A DNA stretch of 64,000 nt. It comes from Hydra vulgaris (taxonomy: Eukaryota > Cnidaria > Hydrozoa > Anthoathecata > Hydridae). Each line of letters starts with the position of its first letter. Within the stretch, counting starts at the first letter, position 1. Positions 22,608-33,350 of this stretch are shown piece by piece. Below the pieces are notes generated by a model. That model had not been told where the DNA came from, ran no database searches, and saw only the letters and a list, made by a program, of their open reading frames with translations. The stretch lies in assembly GCF_038396675.1 (NCBI RefSeq), contig NC_088921.1, positions 70,786,501-70,850,500 on the forward strand, read 5' to 3'. The position numbers and the translations under genes were made by a program.

Positions 22608-25600
22608 TTCTATCTGTTGACCAGCCTTGCACCCCTTCTATCTGTTGACCAGCATTGACCAGATTCTATCAGCCTTGACCAGATTCTATCTGTTGACCAG
22701 CCTTGCACCCCTTCTTCATCTATTAGGCTGGCGCAGATGTATTTTTAATACACTGTTTCCAGTTTAGGATGTTGAATGCTGGATCTTCTTGACTCAATGC
22801 ATGGGTTTGCTTGTGTCACTGTTTTTATGACTAGGCATCTCATTCTATTATCTCCTTATGAGGGTACAGCTCTAAAACTCAGTTTTATGGTTCTGAGGCC
22901 GGCTGGTAGTCAGGTTTCCCGAACTCTGTGGTAGCTCTCAGAGAGGCTGATTCCATCAACAGCTGAAAAATATCAAAGTATTAACAGTGCCATGTTGCGT
23001 ATGGATAATGTCCCTGTTTGTACTTTTGGTGTGCATTGCGGAGGCCACATTTGGAGCCCTTTGTTACGGCTTAGGGTTTATTAGTAGTAATGAGGCAATT
23101 GCTTGGGCTATTAAACGGTGTTCTGAGTACTATCTATGCTTTGAGTCAAGTTCTTCAATCTAATTTAAAAATGAATAAAGTACCACAAACTATAAAACAC
23201 AAAAAACCATCATCATCACCAAGTTCTCTAAACCTATCATTCACTAATATTCGTGGTCTTCGAAGTAACTTTTCTTCTGTTGAGTCTTATCTCTTGCAAA
23301 GTTCACCAGAACTACTTGCTCTTTGTGAGACTAATTTGAGTTCAGCTGTCTCATCTTGTGATCTTAGTGTTGATGGTTATCTTCCTCTGATTCGTAAAGA
23401 CTCCAATAGTCACATGCTTGGCCTGGGCATTTACATTCGTAAGAATTCACCTGTTTGTTGTGAAACTAGGTTTGAATCCACAGACTATTCTTTCATGTGC
23501 TTTCGTTTAGCACCACTTCACTCTATTGCCTTTCTCTTTGTTCTATATCGCTCTCTTTCATCTCAAGACTGCGCTCTTTTTGATGTTATTTCTGATCATA
23601 TTGACCAAGCTCTCTCTCTTTATCCATCAGCTAATATAGTTGTTGTCGGTGACTTTAATGCTCACCACTCTGAATGGCTTGGCTCTAGTGTCAGTGACTC
23701 TGTAGGCATTAAAGCCCACAACTTTTGCCTTTCTCAATCCCTAACTCAAATAGTCAACTTTCCAACTCGCTTTCCTAACAACCCTAATCATTTACCTTCT
23801 CTACTCGACTTATGTCTTGTTTCTGATCCTAGTCAGTGCTCAGTTTCTCCACATTCACCCTTAGGTGCTTCTGATCACAGTTTGATCTCTTTAAAACTAA
23901 TATCTCATTCTTCTTCATCACCTGAATACCCCTATTATCGAACCTCTTACAACTACAGTAAAGCTGACTGGGATTCTTTCCGTGATTATCTTCGTGATGG
24001 CCCTTGGGTAGAAATCTTTCAACTTCCTGTCGACAAATGTGCTTCTTACATAACTTCGTGGATTCAGGCTGGCATGGAATCTTTTATTCCCTCTCGACGA
24101 TTCCAGGTCAAGCCTCACTCTCCTCCATGGTTTTCCTCACACTGTGCTGCTGCAATTGCCAATCGAAACCGTTACTTCCATATTTATCAGCAATACAATT
24201 CTCCAGAAAACAGACGTCTGTTTATTACTGCTAGAAACCATTGTAAAATGGTTTTGTCTAAAGCCAAAGCCCGCTATTCTCAGGTCATTAAATCTCGTAT
24301 CTCATCTCAAAAATTAGGCTCTCGTGACTTCTGGAGAATCTTTAATAATATCAATAATAAGGGGAAATCTATAATTCCACCTCTCTTGTATGGTTCAGAC
24401 TTTGTCACCTCACCTAAAGACAAAGCCGAACTGTTTGCTAAAAACTTTTCATCAATATCATCTCTTGATTCCACTAATTGCGTTCTACCTGATATTGCCA
24501 ACAAACAGGTTGATCCATTGCTTGACATTCATATCACTCCAGCATCTGTATCTAAAGTGATCTCCTGCCTAGACTCTTCTACAGCTTGTGGCCCAGACAA
24601 CATACCTGTTATTGTCTTGCAGAAGTGTTCTCCGGAGGTGTCGTCTATACTCTCAAAACTATTCAACAAGTGCTTATCAGAGTCTTGTTTTCCAGCCGGC
24701 TGGAAAGCCTCATCTGTTATCCCTATCTTCAAAAATTCTGGGGAGCGATCTGACTCGTCTAACTACCGTCCCATAAGTCTTCTTCCTATCATAAGCAAGG
24801 TTTTTGAATCTTTAATTAACAAACACTTAATTTCTCATCTTGAATCTAATAACTTACTTTCTGACCATCAATATGGATTTCGATCTTCCCGTTCTACAGC
24901 TGATTTGCTAACAGTAATAACTGACAGGTTTTATTGTGCATTAGATGAAGGTGGAAAGGTTAAGGCCATCGCTCTTAACATTTCAAAAGCGTTTGATAAA
25001 GTTTGGCATGCTGGTCTTCTCCATAAGCTTTCTACTTATGGTGTATCCGGCAACATCTTCAAGATCATTGAATCCTTCCTTTCCAATCGTAGCATAAAAG
25101 TTGTCCTCGATGGACAACACTCTTCTTCTTATTCTGTAACTTCAGGGGTTCCTCAAGGTTCTATCCTTGGCCCTATACTCTTTTTAATTTACATTAACGA
25201 TCTTCCTGATATTCTCAATCTAAGGTGGCATTGTTTGCTGATGATACTACCATTTATTGTTGTCGTGATAAGAAACCAACACCCTGTGATTGCTTGGAGG
25301 GGGCATTTGAGCTTGAAAAGGATCTCACTTCTGCTACAGCATGGGGCTCACAGTGGCTGGTGAACTTTAATACAGATAAAACTCAAATTTTTTCAGCCAA
25401 TCGTTATCGAAATAATTTAGATCATCCTATAATTATGAACGGTGATGTACTCGATGAGTCACCTACTCTTCATCTTCTAGGATTAACTCTTACTTCCAAT
25501 CTTTCTTGGAAACCATATATCAAATCGGTTGCAAAATTAGCATCTGCTAAGGTTGCATCTCTTTATCGAGCTCGCCACTTTCTTACTCAGGATTCTATTC

Positions 25601-26153
25601 TCTATCTCTATAAATCTCAAATCCGGCCTTGTATGGAATACTGTTGCCATATCTGGGGCAGATCTTCTAATGATGCCCTTTCTCTTTTAGACAAGGTGCA
25701 AAAACGCATTGTAAACATAGTTGGACCTGCTCTTGCAGCCAACCTTCAACCATTATCACATCGTCGTAATGTTGCTTCTCTTTCTCTTTTCTACAAATAC
25801 TATAATGGGCACTGCTCTAAAGAGCTAGCGTCTCTTGTGCCATCTAATAAAATTCATTCTCGTGTTACTCGTCATTCAATTAAGTGTCATCCTTTTTCTG
25901 TGACTGTTCCTAAGTGCTCCAAAAACCCTTATTCCTCTAGTTTTTTTCCTCGAACATCAGTTCTTTGGAATTCGCTTCCTTCATCTTGCTTTCCTGATTC
26001 ATATAATTTGCAATCTTTTAAATCGTCCGTCAATCGTTATCTTGCTCTACAACCTTCATCTTTTTTCTTACAGTAACTTCCAACTTTAATTAGTGGCTGC
26101 TTGCAGCCTTGTTGGAAGCGAAGATGTTTAAAAAAAAAAAAAAAAAAAAAAAA
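22608..26153 (+). mobile_element. nearly full-length CR1/L2-like LINE, 3.55 kb, inactive
   Basis: Its limits are set by the interrupted flanking repeat. The 5' end (22608-22715) contains repeats of TTCTATCTGTTGACCAGCCTTGCACC, like short promoter monomers. One large ORF encodes endonuclease plus reverse transcriptase (23090-26076). The 3' UTR has a small hairpin (GGCTGCTTGCAGCC) and GGAAGCGAAGATGTTT before a poly-A tract. The target duplication is at most about 3 bp (AAT). A 5'-truncated relative with the same 3' end is at 60085-60316. Confidence 0.88.
23090..26076 (+). pseudogene. LINE ORF2: endonuclease and reverse transcriptase, frameshifted
   Basis: Residues about 45-265 form an apurinic-type endonuclease (NIRGLRSNF, VVVGDFNAHHSEW, LGASDHSLI). 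The reverse transcriptase follows (SVIPIFKNSG, NYRPISLLPIISKVFE, QYGFRSSRST, GVPQGSILGPILF), then a C-terminal region of the CR1/L2 kind without RNase H. Two lesions are visible. Motif A reads ALNISKAFDKVW, with Asn (AAC at 24977-24979) where the metal-binding Asp is expected. One base is missing near 25220, so FADDTTIYC continues in a different frame from 25225. In life the protein would nick DNA and copy the LINE RNA at the target. Confidence 0.9.
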
Positions 26154-26265
26154 ATATAAGCAGATAATTATTTAGATGTATTATTTTAATACATTATTAT
26201 AAAATGATGAAATATTTCAAAGAAATTAATTTATTCGTGTCGGTATCTAATAAAAAATTTCGACT
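26153..26265 (+). repeat. right half of the split repeat
   Basis: Resumes at the base where the left half stopped, with high identity to the minus strand of 15304-15195 (shared TGTCGGTATCTAATAAAA). Confidence 0.85.
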
Positions 26266-26778
26266 ATAAAGCAAAATTTTATATCTAAACTTAAGTAATT
26301 TAAAAAAAATTTAACTTTGTTTGATTTTAGACAAACTAAAGCGCTAGAAATAAAAAAAAAAATTAAAAAAAATAAGTTATTCGGGCTAAAAAATGCAGTG
26401 AAACATAACCTTTTTACAAAAACGCAAAATTCGTGTATTTTCCAGTACATGTATTAACGGCGTTGAGTAGCTTCTTTAACTAAACGGTGTTATAAAACTC
26501 TTATTAGTAGTTTTAATAAATTTTTTGATTTTGCATAAAATTATAAGGATTAATTAAAATGAAATTTTTTAGTCAAACTAATACTTATTAAGTAAAACTA
26601 AATAGTATTAGTAACTAAGTAGTAAGTTTACTATTTAGTTTCGTTTTTACTTAAAATTTTATTTCATGTATTTAATGTGAAAAATTAAATAGGATTGTTA
26701 TTTGTTAAGGCAGACGTGTATTTCAGACACCCCCTTTAGTAAGTTCGTAAAAAAGTCTTATACGAAACGAATTAAAGG
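26266..26778. other. AT-rich spacer
   Basis: Nothing recognisable. Several ACTAAATAGTAT-like words at 26590-26645 form an imperfect inverted repeat. Confidence 0.4.
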
Positions 26779-26869
26779 TTGAAAACCATACCCTAACCAA
26801 ACCCTAACTGTGAACCTTAGGGTTAGGCTCTAAGTTTGGCTTAGGGTTTGGGTAGCGTATGGTTTTCAA
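26779..26869. repeat. fold-back with telomere-like CCCTAA/TTAGGG words
   Basis: GAAAACCATAC...CCAAACCCTAA at 26781-26807 pairs with TTAGGGTTTGGGTAGCGTATGG and following bases at 26842-26868, with about three differences. The loop contains TTAGGGTTAGG. The arms include two variant telomere-type units each but no long tandem array. Confidence 0.75.
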
Positions 26870-26899
26870 TAAAATAAACTATATTGTTGGGTTCAGGGT

Positions 26900-27660
26900 G
26901 AGTTTTATTAATAGTAACTGTCTTCGTAATGAAAGAGATAGAGCAAGGCCAAATGAAGTTAATCGTCGTCAAAATATAAGAAACGTTGCTCGGCGAAATG
27001 AAATTAGATTGAACCCTAATTAAGAAAATGTGGTTAGGCAAGTTTATAATAATTGTTGTCGAAATGAAATAAATGGAGCTAGGTGGGAAGAAATTAACCA
27101 TCTACAAAATGTAGGAAATGCTGCTCGGCTAGCTAAAATTAATTTGAACCCTAATGAGGGTAATGTGGTTGGCGAGTTAATAATAACCGTCGTCGAAATG
27201 AAAGAAACTAGGTGAGATGAATCAGATCTGTCCGCATTGTAGTGCTAAAAAGTTTCCTGATGAAACAAATTTTCTATGTTGCCTTAATAGAAAAGTAGTT
27301 TTGCCACTTTTACCGCTTCAACAAGCTTTACAAGATTTGTTTACAGCGAGTTATAGAGATCATAATTCCAAATATTTTAAAATATATTAGAAATTATAAT
27401 GGGTGTCTTTTCTTTGCTTCATTTACAGCTAATGTGATTCAATCTAGGAATCATGGGTTACATGTTTGAGAATATGCGGTCAAGTTTTTTATCATGTAGA
27501 TAGTCTTAGGTCAGATTAAGATATTCCCCCAACATATTGCCAACTGCATATCTATGATTGCAGTTGGCAATAAGTTGTAGCAGTAAATTTTAGGATGCAA
27601 CAACGTGGCAATGATCTTTGCATACGCGATTCCAAATTTGGATTCTTATTGAATCTAAAT
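26900..27660 (+). pseudogene. Helitron Rep/helicase N-terminal region, decayed
   Basis: The plus strand reads repeated basic blocks (NIRNVARRNEIRLNPN, then NVGNAARLAKINLNPNEGNV), then a Cys-rich segment ICPHCSAKKFPDETNFLCC and KVVLPLLPLQQALQDLF. Later pieces read FRICGQVFYHVDSLR, PPTYCQLHIYD and MQQRGNDLC. This order (Arg-rich repeats, C-x2-C finger, helitron-helicase-like N-terminal domain) is known from animal Helitron proteins. Frames change several times and stops are frequent. The Rep HUH motif and helicase are not in view. Confidence 0.65.
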
Positions 27661-29287
27661 TTGCCCTACTTGAAAGTTGGAGTATACAGCTAAAAAAATC
27701 TTAGGCTGTTATACTAGCCGGCTATTTTTTTTATAACTAAAGTTCTATTTAAAAAATATAAAATGGTTTAGAGCAAAATTACCCTTGCCAGCCTAGCGGT
27801 GTACTTAGCAGAGGTGTGACAGCAAGTGGATAGTGATTATAGCTAGTTTTATTAATCTATCTAACTACCAAGACAATATTTAGTATTACTATAATCCAAT
27901 AGTTTAAGTTTCAAATTCTTTTTTATTTTATTTCATAGTGTCATTAATAACTTTGTTTTTAAATGTGATATTATAGTTAGTTTTTCATTAAAGAAATTGA
28001 TTTCAAAATTGATCTCAAAATGGATTAATGTTTTTTTAAGTCTATTTTATTTCAGATGCTTTCACTTTTTTTTATAAATAATGATTTTTTGTTCCATAAT
28101 ACTATTCCGATTTGATTTTATTGCTAATTATGATGAGAAAAAAATCAAATATCTTTAATAAAATGTTAATTTAGAAAATAAAAAATTATTTGAAAATTTT
28201 AAGGGCCACGAAGACGGGAGTACCAAGGGGGTCTATTTCCCCCCTCTAGATTTTTGCAAAAAGATTTTTTTTTTTTTACAACTTGCGTTTTTTGCGGTAT
28301 TTTATTTATTAGTATAGTTTTTTCTGGTGTTTTAGCCCTTTTTTTTTAGTGTATAACAATTGTGTGTATATGCTATACCGAAGCCTTCGGCCTTTTGTAT
28401 GTGCATATACACACAATTGCGTAGTTATGTACCAGAATAACCCAAATCTAGGATATTTATCTATCTTATATTTGTATATCTCTTATCTACACATGCTTAT
28501 GTATGATAATATAATTAAGTTAATTATAAATACAGATTGTTTATTCGTGTAAAAGTTTGAAGGGCTTTCTTAGAACACTTAATATGAAAAATAGAGAAAT
28601 TGGTTAGATTTCTTGTCCACAATGCCAAAGGTTACTGATTGATTAGTACACACATTGAATTTTTCAATAGTCTTCTTAAGTAAGCCTTTTTTTAGTTTTC
28701 CGTTAATGCTTTGAGATAATAGTTTATTTAAATATCTCTACGTTGCTCGTTTCTACGTTCACGCATATCTCTTTTATTCATTTTAAAATGTTCGAAACAC
28801 ATTTGAAATCTTTTGAACCAAAATGTTGTCTGTTTCTAAGTTTAATGTTATTGCAATAAAAGAAATAGGAGCGCTAGCAATTAAACTCCTGACTTTATTT
28901 GTTACAAAAACAATAAAGTCATCTATTAAGCATGAAGTGTTTAAACTAAATGGTTTTTACCACTATTAAATAATTTAATATAAAATAAGAATTTTTCAAA
29001 AGCTACTACTATATATAATTTTTTTTCCACTAAAAATGTTACAATGTTATTAAATTTTTAAGTTTATGATTCATTTTTAACAAATCGAAACTGTATTTAG
29101 GAACATAATATTTCATAAAAAAAAACATTCTTTTTAGAAATTAAAGGTGTGGTGGTAAAAGATAAAATAATTGCCATGTAATGTAAGATAAAATAATTGC
29201 CATATTGTTCATAATAATATAGAAAAAAATTTTATATAAAAAATGCTTTCAATTTAAGACATAATTTAATTTCAATAATTCTTTACA
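27661..29287. other. non-coding, with one long hairpin
   Basis: No gene recognised. 28200-28260 is a short GC-richer patch with G and C runs. The hairpin at 28357-28419 is listed separately. Confidence 0.4.
28357..28419. repeat. 17-bp perfect inverted repeat
   Basis: CAATTGTGTGTATATGC (28357-28373) is exactly complementary to 28403-28419. A second nested palindrome (CCGAAGCCTTCGG) lies within the 29-base loop. Confidence 0.85.
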
Positions 29288-29683
29288 TTAAGGTGGTTCC
29301 TACGTAATCAAAAAAAGTTTATTTTATTCATGAACCATTAATTTTTTCAAAAGTAGGTACAGAATGTGTAAAAAAATATATATTTTCGAACTCCTAAAAT
29401 ATATTGATGATCACATATAGGCCTATAAGAGTCAAAATAACCCCAAAAATAGAGTTTACTAGAAACACAATTACTCATGAGTAAAAGCTTATTTTACTTT
29501 CAAACTTGGTATACTTGTGCGTGCTACCTGTATCTAGTGCGTGAGTTTTTTTTATTAAAAGATCTTGTTTCCACTAAAAGTTATGCTTCAAAACAACTGT
29601 ATTTTCGAAAAATCTGCTACTTGGCCTCCAATAGTTTTCTAACCACAACTTACAAAAAATAAATTTATTTGAAAAAAACTCAG

Positions 29684-29720
29684 TATTCATCCAGTGCACT
29701 AGCAGTACACTGGATGAATA
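29684..29720. repeat. 17-bp hairpin inside the Kolobok-like element
   Basis: TATTCATCCAGTGCACT pairs with AGTACACTGGATGAATA at 16 of 17 positions around a 3-base loop. Confidence 0.8.
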
Positions 29721-29846
29721 AGCCCTGAAAATTTCAAGTAGTTATCATTATTAATTTAAAAGTTATGATGTTTTTCGTGAGACAATTTTCTTGAAAAACG
29801 ATATGGTAGAAAATCAAAAAACAAGAAAAAAAATTTGTTTTTAAAA

Positions 29847-30990
29847 CTAAAATCCTCCTTTTAAATAAGTTTCGCCTGCCTCTTTATGTAAGTCTTTATC
29901 CAATAAACCCTTCTTGATGGCTTTTAGTTTTTTTCTTTTTGCTTTAGTCTTATCTGATGTTTTAATAAGTAAATTTTGGATGCTGCGCCATTTCATTTTT
30001 TCAGATATATTATTAAAACAGACACCGGTCTGTATTCCAAGTTTTTCATACACTTTAACAAGTCCAAATTGACCTTCGTTAAATTGAAGAATAGCACTGT
30101 ATACACCTAACTGTAGAATTGATCTTTCTACAAAGACTTGCTTGGGACATTTCATCCAGATAATATTATTCAGGGACTTGTTAGCATTTTGAGTTTCCCC
30201 ATGGATGCACTTGCGGAGAAGGTCATCATTTGAAAGGTCTTGGAAAATCTTTGACAAAATTTATTTAACAGGTGTAATACCAAACTGTGCTTTGTAGGGT
30301 TTGGAGTTAACAACTTCTTTGTAAGAAGCTGTGTCTCCATCTCCAAGATACTCATTATAAACTAGACTTACAGATTGCTAAAATATATCAATTGCTCCTG
30401 ATGACTTTCGATGGTTAATTTTACAATTATGTGCAACTTTCCAATTTGTGTATTCTGTTGTCCCTTTTTTTCCACCCCATATTATACACTGTCTACAATG
30501 TTTTGATAAAACAATAACATCCAAACACTTTCCTTTGCTTACTGCTGTCACTACACCGTTCAACGAGGAGTGTCCTCTTTTTTGCCAAGTTCCATCAATC
30601 GATACACGACAAGAATGTATACCTGGGACAATTTCTTCCATTTTTGCTTCATTTGCAGCATTTTGCATACTTTCTAGTGCAGAATTTTCATATGCAGAAA
30701 ATAACTTATTATTAATATTTCTAAAGGCAGTATTAGATATTGAGTGCATATTCATACATCGTGCAAATATTTTAATCGATTCGTGCCCTTTACCAATTTC
30801 TCGAAAAGCCATAACCAATCGAACATTAATTTCACTTTGCTTACAACCATACATTTTTTCAGAAGCACTAAAAGGTTAAGTATACTTGTGACTTTTATTT
30901 TTACATTTTCCACAAAAGTAAACAATTTTATGAGAAAATCCCCGTCTATCATCCAAACTATTAGATATTGTGACATTAGCTTCCCCACAT
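29847..30990 (-). pseudogene. Kolobok/Mutator-like transposase, broken
   Basis: The minus strand first reads a Cys-containing N-terminal segment near 30990-30880, then YGCKQSEINVRLVMAFREIG. It continues with the block VSIDGTWQKRGHSSLNGVV, taken as the first catalytic Asp, and CKINHRKSSGA. After a stop and frameshift it continues as LVYNEYLGDGDTASYKEV, then CIHGETQNANKSLNNIIW and KQVFVERSILQLGVY to the C terminus at 29847. The order is that of the family with the Mutator-like transposase domain. At least two frame breaks (about 30360 and 30260) make it inactive. Confidence 0.75.
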
Positions 30991-31695
30991 TCTTGACACT
31001 TGTTTCCTACTGCTATCATTTCCATAAGTATTTTAAAATTTATAAATAAAAAATAATCATCACTACTTCCAGAATGTTCAGCTGGTTTAATGGTAAAATT
31101 TTTTTTAGTGATATTTTCAATATTTACATTTTTTTTATTTCCATTGATACCACATTTATTATTTACAATATCTACAGGTTTTTTACAACCACGATCACCA
31201 ACACCCTTTCTTGATGACTTTCTTTTGTTATTTCGAAGGTTTCCCGTATTAAATCTTTATTATTTTACTACAATCTAAGTAAAATGATAAATAATTTCAA
31301 CAAGCACATTAGAAAACAGTAAAAAGTTAAAAAATTATTATAAAAAAGCCTGTCTGCTGTTTGCACTTTGCAACAGCATAACTTATAAACATTAAATATT
31401 TAACAACTTGGACGTACAAGGCAACATTAGAATAGCAAAAGAGATGTACAAGTTTGAGTTTTAAGGTACATTTAAGATAATAACTGAAAAAACAAAACGG
31501 TTGCTATAGCCGTTGCTAGGCACTAAAACTATACCTACCTGTATAAAATAGTAAATATTGTAAAAAGCATAAACAAACTTTTAAAAAATATATACCACGA
31601 GAAAGAACGTTAAATTTTACATTTGAATATCTAATTTGCCAAAATATCAATTTTTGAAAAAATTTTGACTTTTGATTATGTAGGAACCACCTTAA

Positions 31696-32380
31696 ATGCA
31701 AATCGAAACAGTCGTTTATATATTTTATCATTATATCATTTATATATTTTATCATTGTATCATCTATATAATTTAAATAAATTTGTTTTAAAGATATATA
31801 AATTTAAGACTTTCTGTTTTTAATGGATTTGTTAAAAGGTTTTTTGAAAAAACAAGTTTAAATAAATATTTTTTGAGATATATTTGTTTCCTAAACTTTT
31901 CAGCCCAATACCTATTAAAAAGTTAAGGAAAATTTCGATTAAAACTAATGATTTTAACACAAAATTAAAGCGATAGTAAAATATGACTCGGATAAATGCT
32001 GAAATAAAAATATGATTTCATACGTTACAGCTCTAAATTATGTCAACATATTCGCTTACTGTTTTTTTTTTTTTTTTAATTTCTGCCGCATTATAAAATA
32101 ATATAAAAGAAAAAAATAGAGCAGTTTCAAAGCTTATATTTAATATATATATTTTTATATATATCACATTTGTTATGCTATATGCATAAAATGCTTAAAT
32201 AACACAAAAGGAAACGTTATACTAGACCTCTAACGAAGCTAAGATGATTAATTTCTACCATTTTCTGTAGCCTTTTGAAAACAAGTGAAAAATAAGTGGG
32301 AGGTGTAAATCAGACCTATCATGACCCATTTTACGGGTCCGGATTTTCTAGTATGTATGATGCTTAAAAAGAACCCGTAA
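31696..32380. other. AT-rich spacer
   Basis: No gene or element recognised. TTTATATATTTTATCATTATATC is repeated in tandem at about 31715-31765. Confidence 0.4.
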
Positions 32381-33350
32381 TATTTTTGAGCCAATAATAT
32401 TGGTAAGAGTTGCTATTGGTCTATTTACCAGTACTGCAACTGGTTGTATTTGAGTTAACTACAAAAACCTGATCTACACAATCATAGTATTGAAGAATGT
32501 TTAAAATGTCCTTCTCCTTTTGAGTTTTCAACCGTGTGAACACTTAAAAGAATGACTTTTAAATCTGGAGCATCTGGAGTGGATACACTTAATGCCAGTC
32601 TATCATTTGTAACAGAGGTGTTTTTTTTCCAAAAATTTGCTTCACAAGTTTAGTGTCAATATGCAACATTATTCTTTTGCTTTTTAACTTATCAATTATT
32701 TGATTTCTAATAAGTTCACCTTGCTTCTCAGTGCTTATATATCGGTTTCTATAAAGATTTGAAAGAATGATATTAACATTTTTAATATCAAAGTTAGCAG
32801 CATTAAAAACACTAGTTTAAATATGACTTATATTGTATTTTGTAGCACAAGAAGATGTTGCTTCAATAAGTTTTTAAGCTCTATGAGAATTTTGTAATTC
32901 TTATTCTGTTTACAAGAAATATAATTATACTCTGAGACATCTGAATCATATTCAGAAACCAAATACTCAAATAACTTGCTCTTTCCTTCTCTTTTTCTTT
33001 CTGCCTTTCTATCTTACCAGTTTTACTTCAATCTACTCAAAAAAATTAAAACAACAGCAAAATTACTATAAACCTATTCTACATGCAAAAAAACACTTAT
33101 AAATAGTTCTTGTCTTCCTCTGAAACCATCATCTTTCTCTATCTTCTCTGATCCTCCTGGAAGATTAAGTCTTTCTTGAACGGTTTCATAATCACTATCC
33201 TGGCTTTTCCATGCTTAAAATCTGATTTGAGTATATCAAAAAGCAAATAAAATTCTTTAAAACAAACTTTGATTCAATTTTGCTTTTTTCTTTGATCGAA
33301 CTTCTGACACTCGAAACAGATTTATGTATTTCTTCTGCATCTTGTAAAGT
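32380..33350 (-). pseudogene. decayed member of an uncharacterised multi-copy protein family
   Basis: The minus strand carries pieces such as DAPDLKVILLSVHTVENSKE with IQYYDCVDQVFVV and NTTSC behind it. Upstream are KARIVIMKPFKKD and EYLVSEYDSDVSEYNYI. The pieces are colinear but in several frames with stops. I recognise the sequence type as one that recurs in invertebrate genomes without a known function. It is probably transposon-associated, but no terminal repeats were found. Confidence 0.4.

Larger units (their letters stand above)
29292..31691 (-). mobile_element. Kolobok-like DNA transposon, 2.40 kb, TTAA duplications
   Basis: Inverted ends GGTGGTTCCTACGTAATC (29292) and the complement of GGTGGTTCCTACATAATC (to 31691) differ at one base over the first 22. 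TTAA flanks both ends (29288-29291 and 31692-31695). TTAA duplication with GG termini is the hallmark of Kolobok; piggyBac also uses TTAA but has a different transposase. A decayed transposase lies on the minus strand. A near-perfect 17-bp hairpin is at 29684-29720. Confidence 0.8.

Noticed and set aside
26779..26869. Interstitial telomere array
   Set aside because: Only a few TTAGGG/CCCTAA words are present, arranged as an inverted repeat rather than in tandem.
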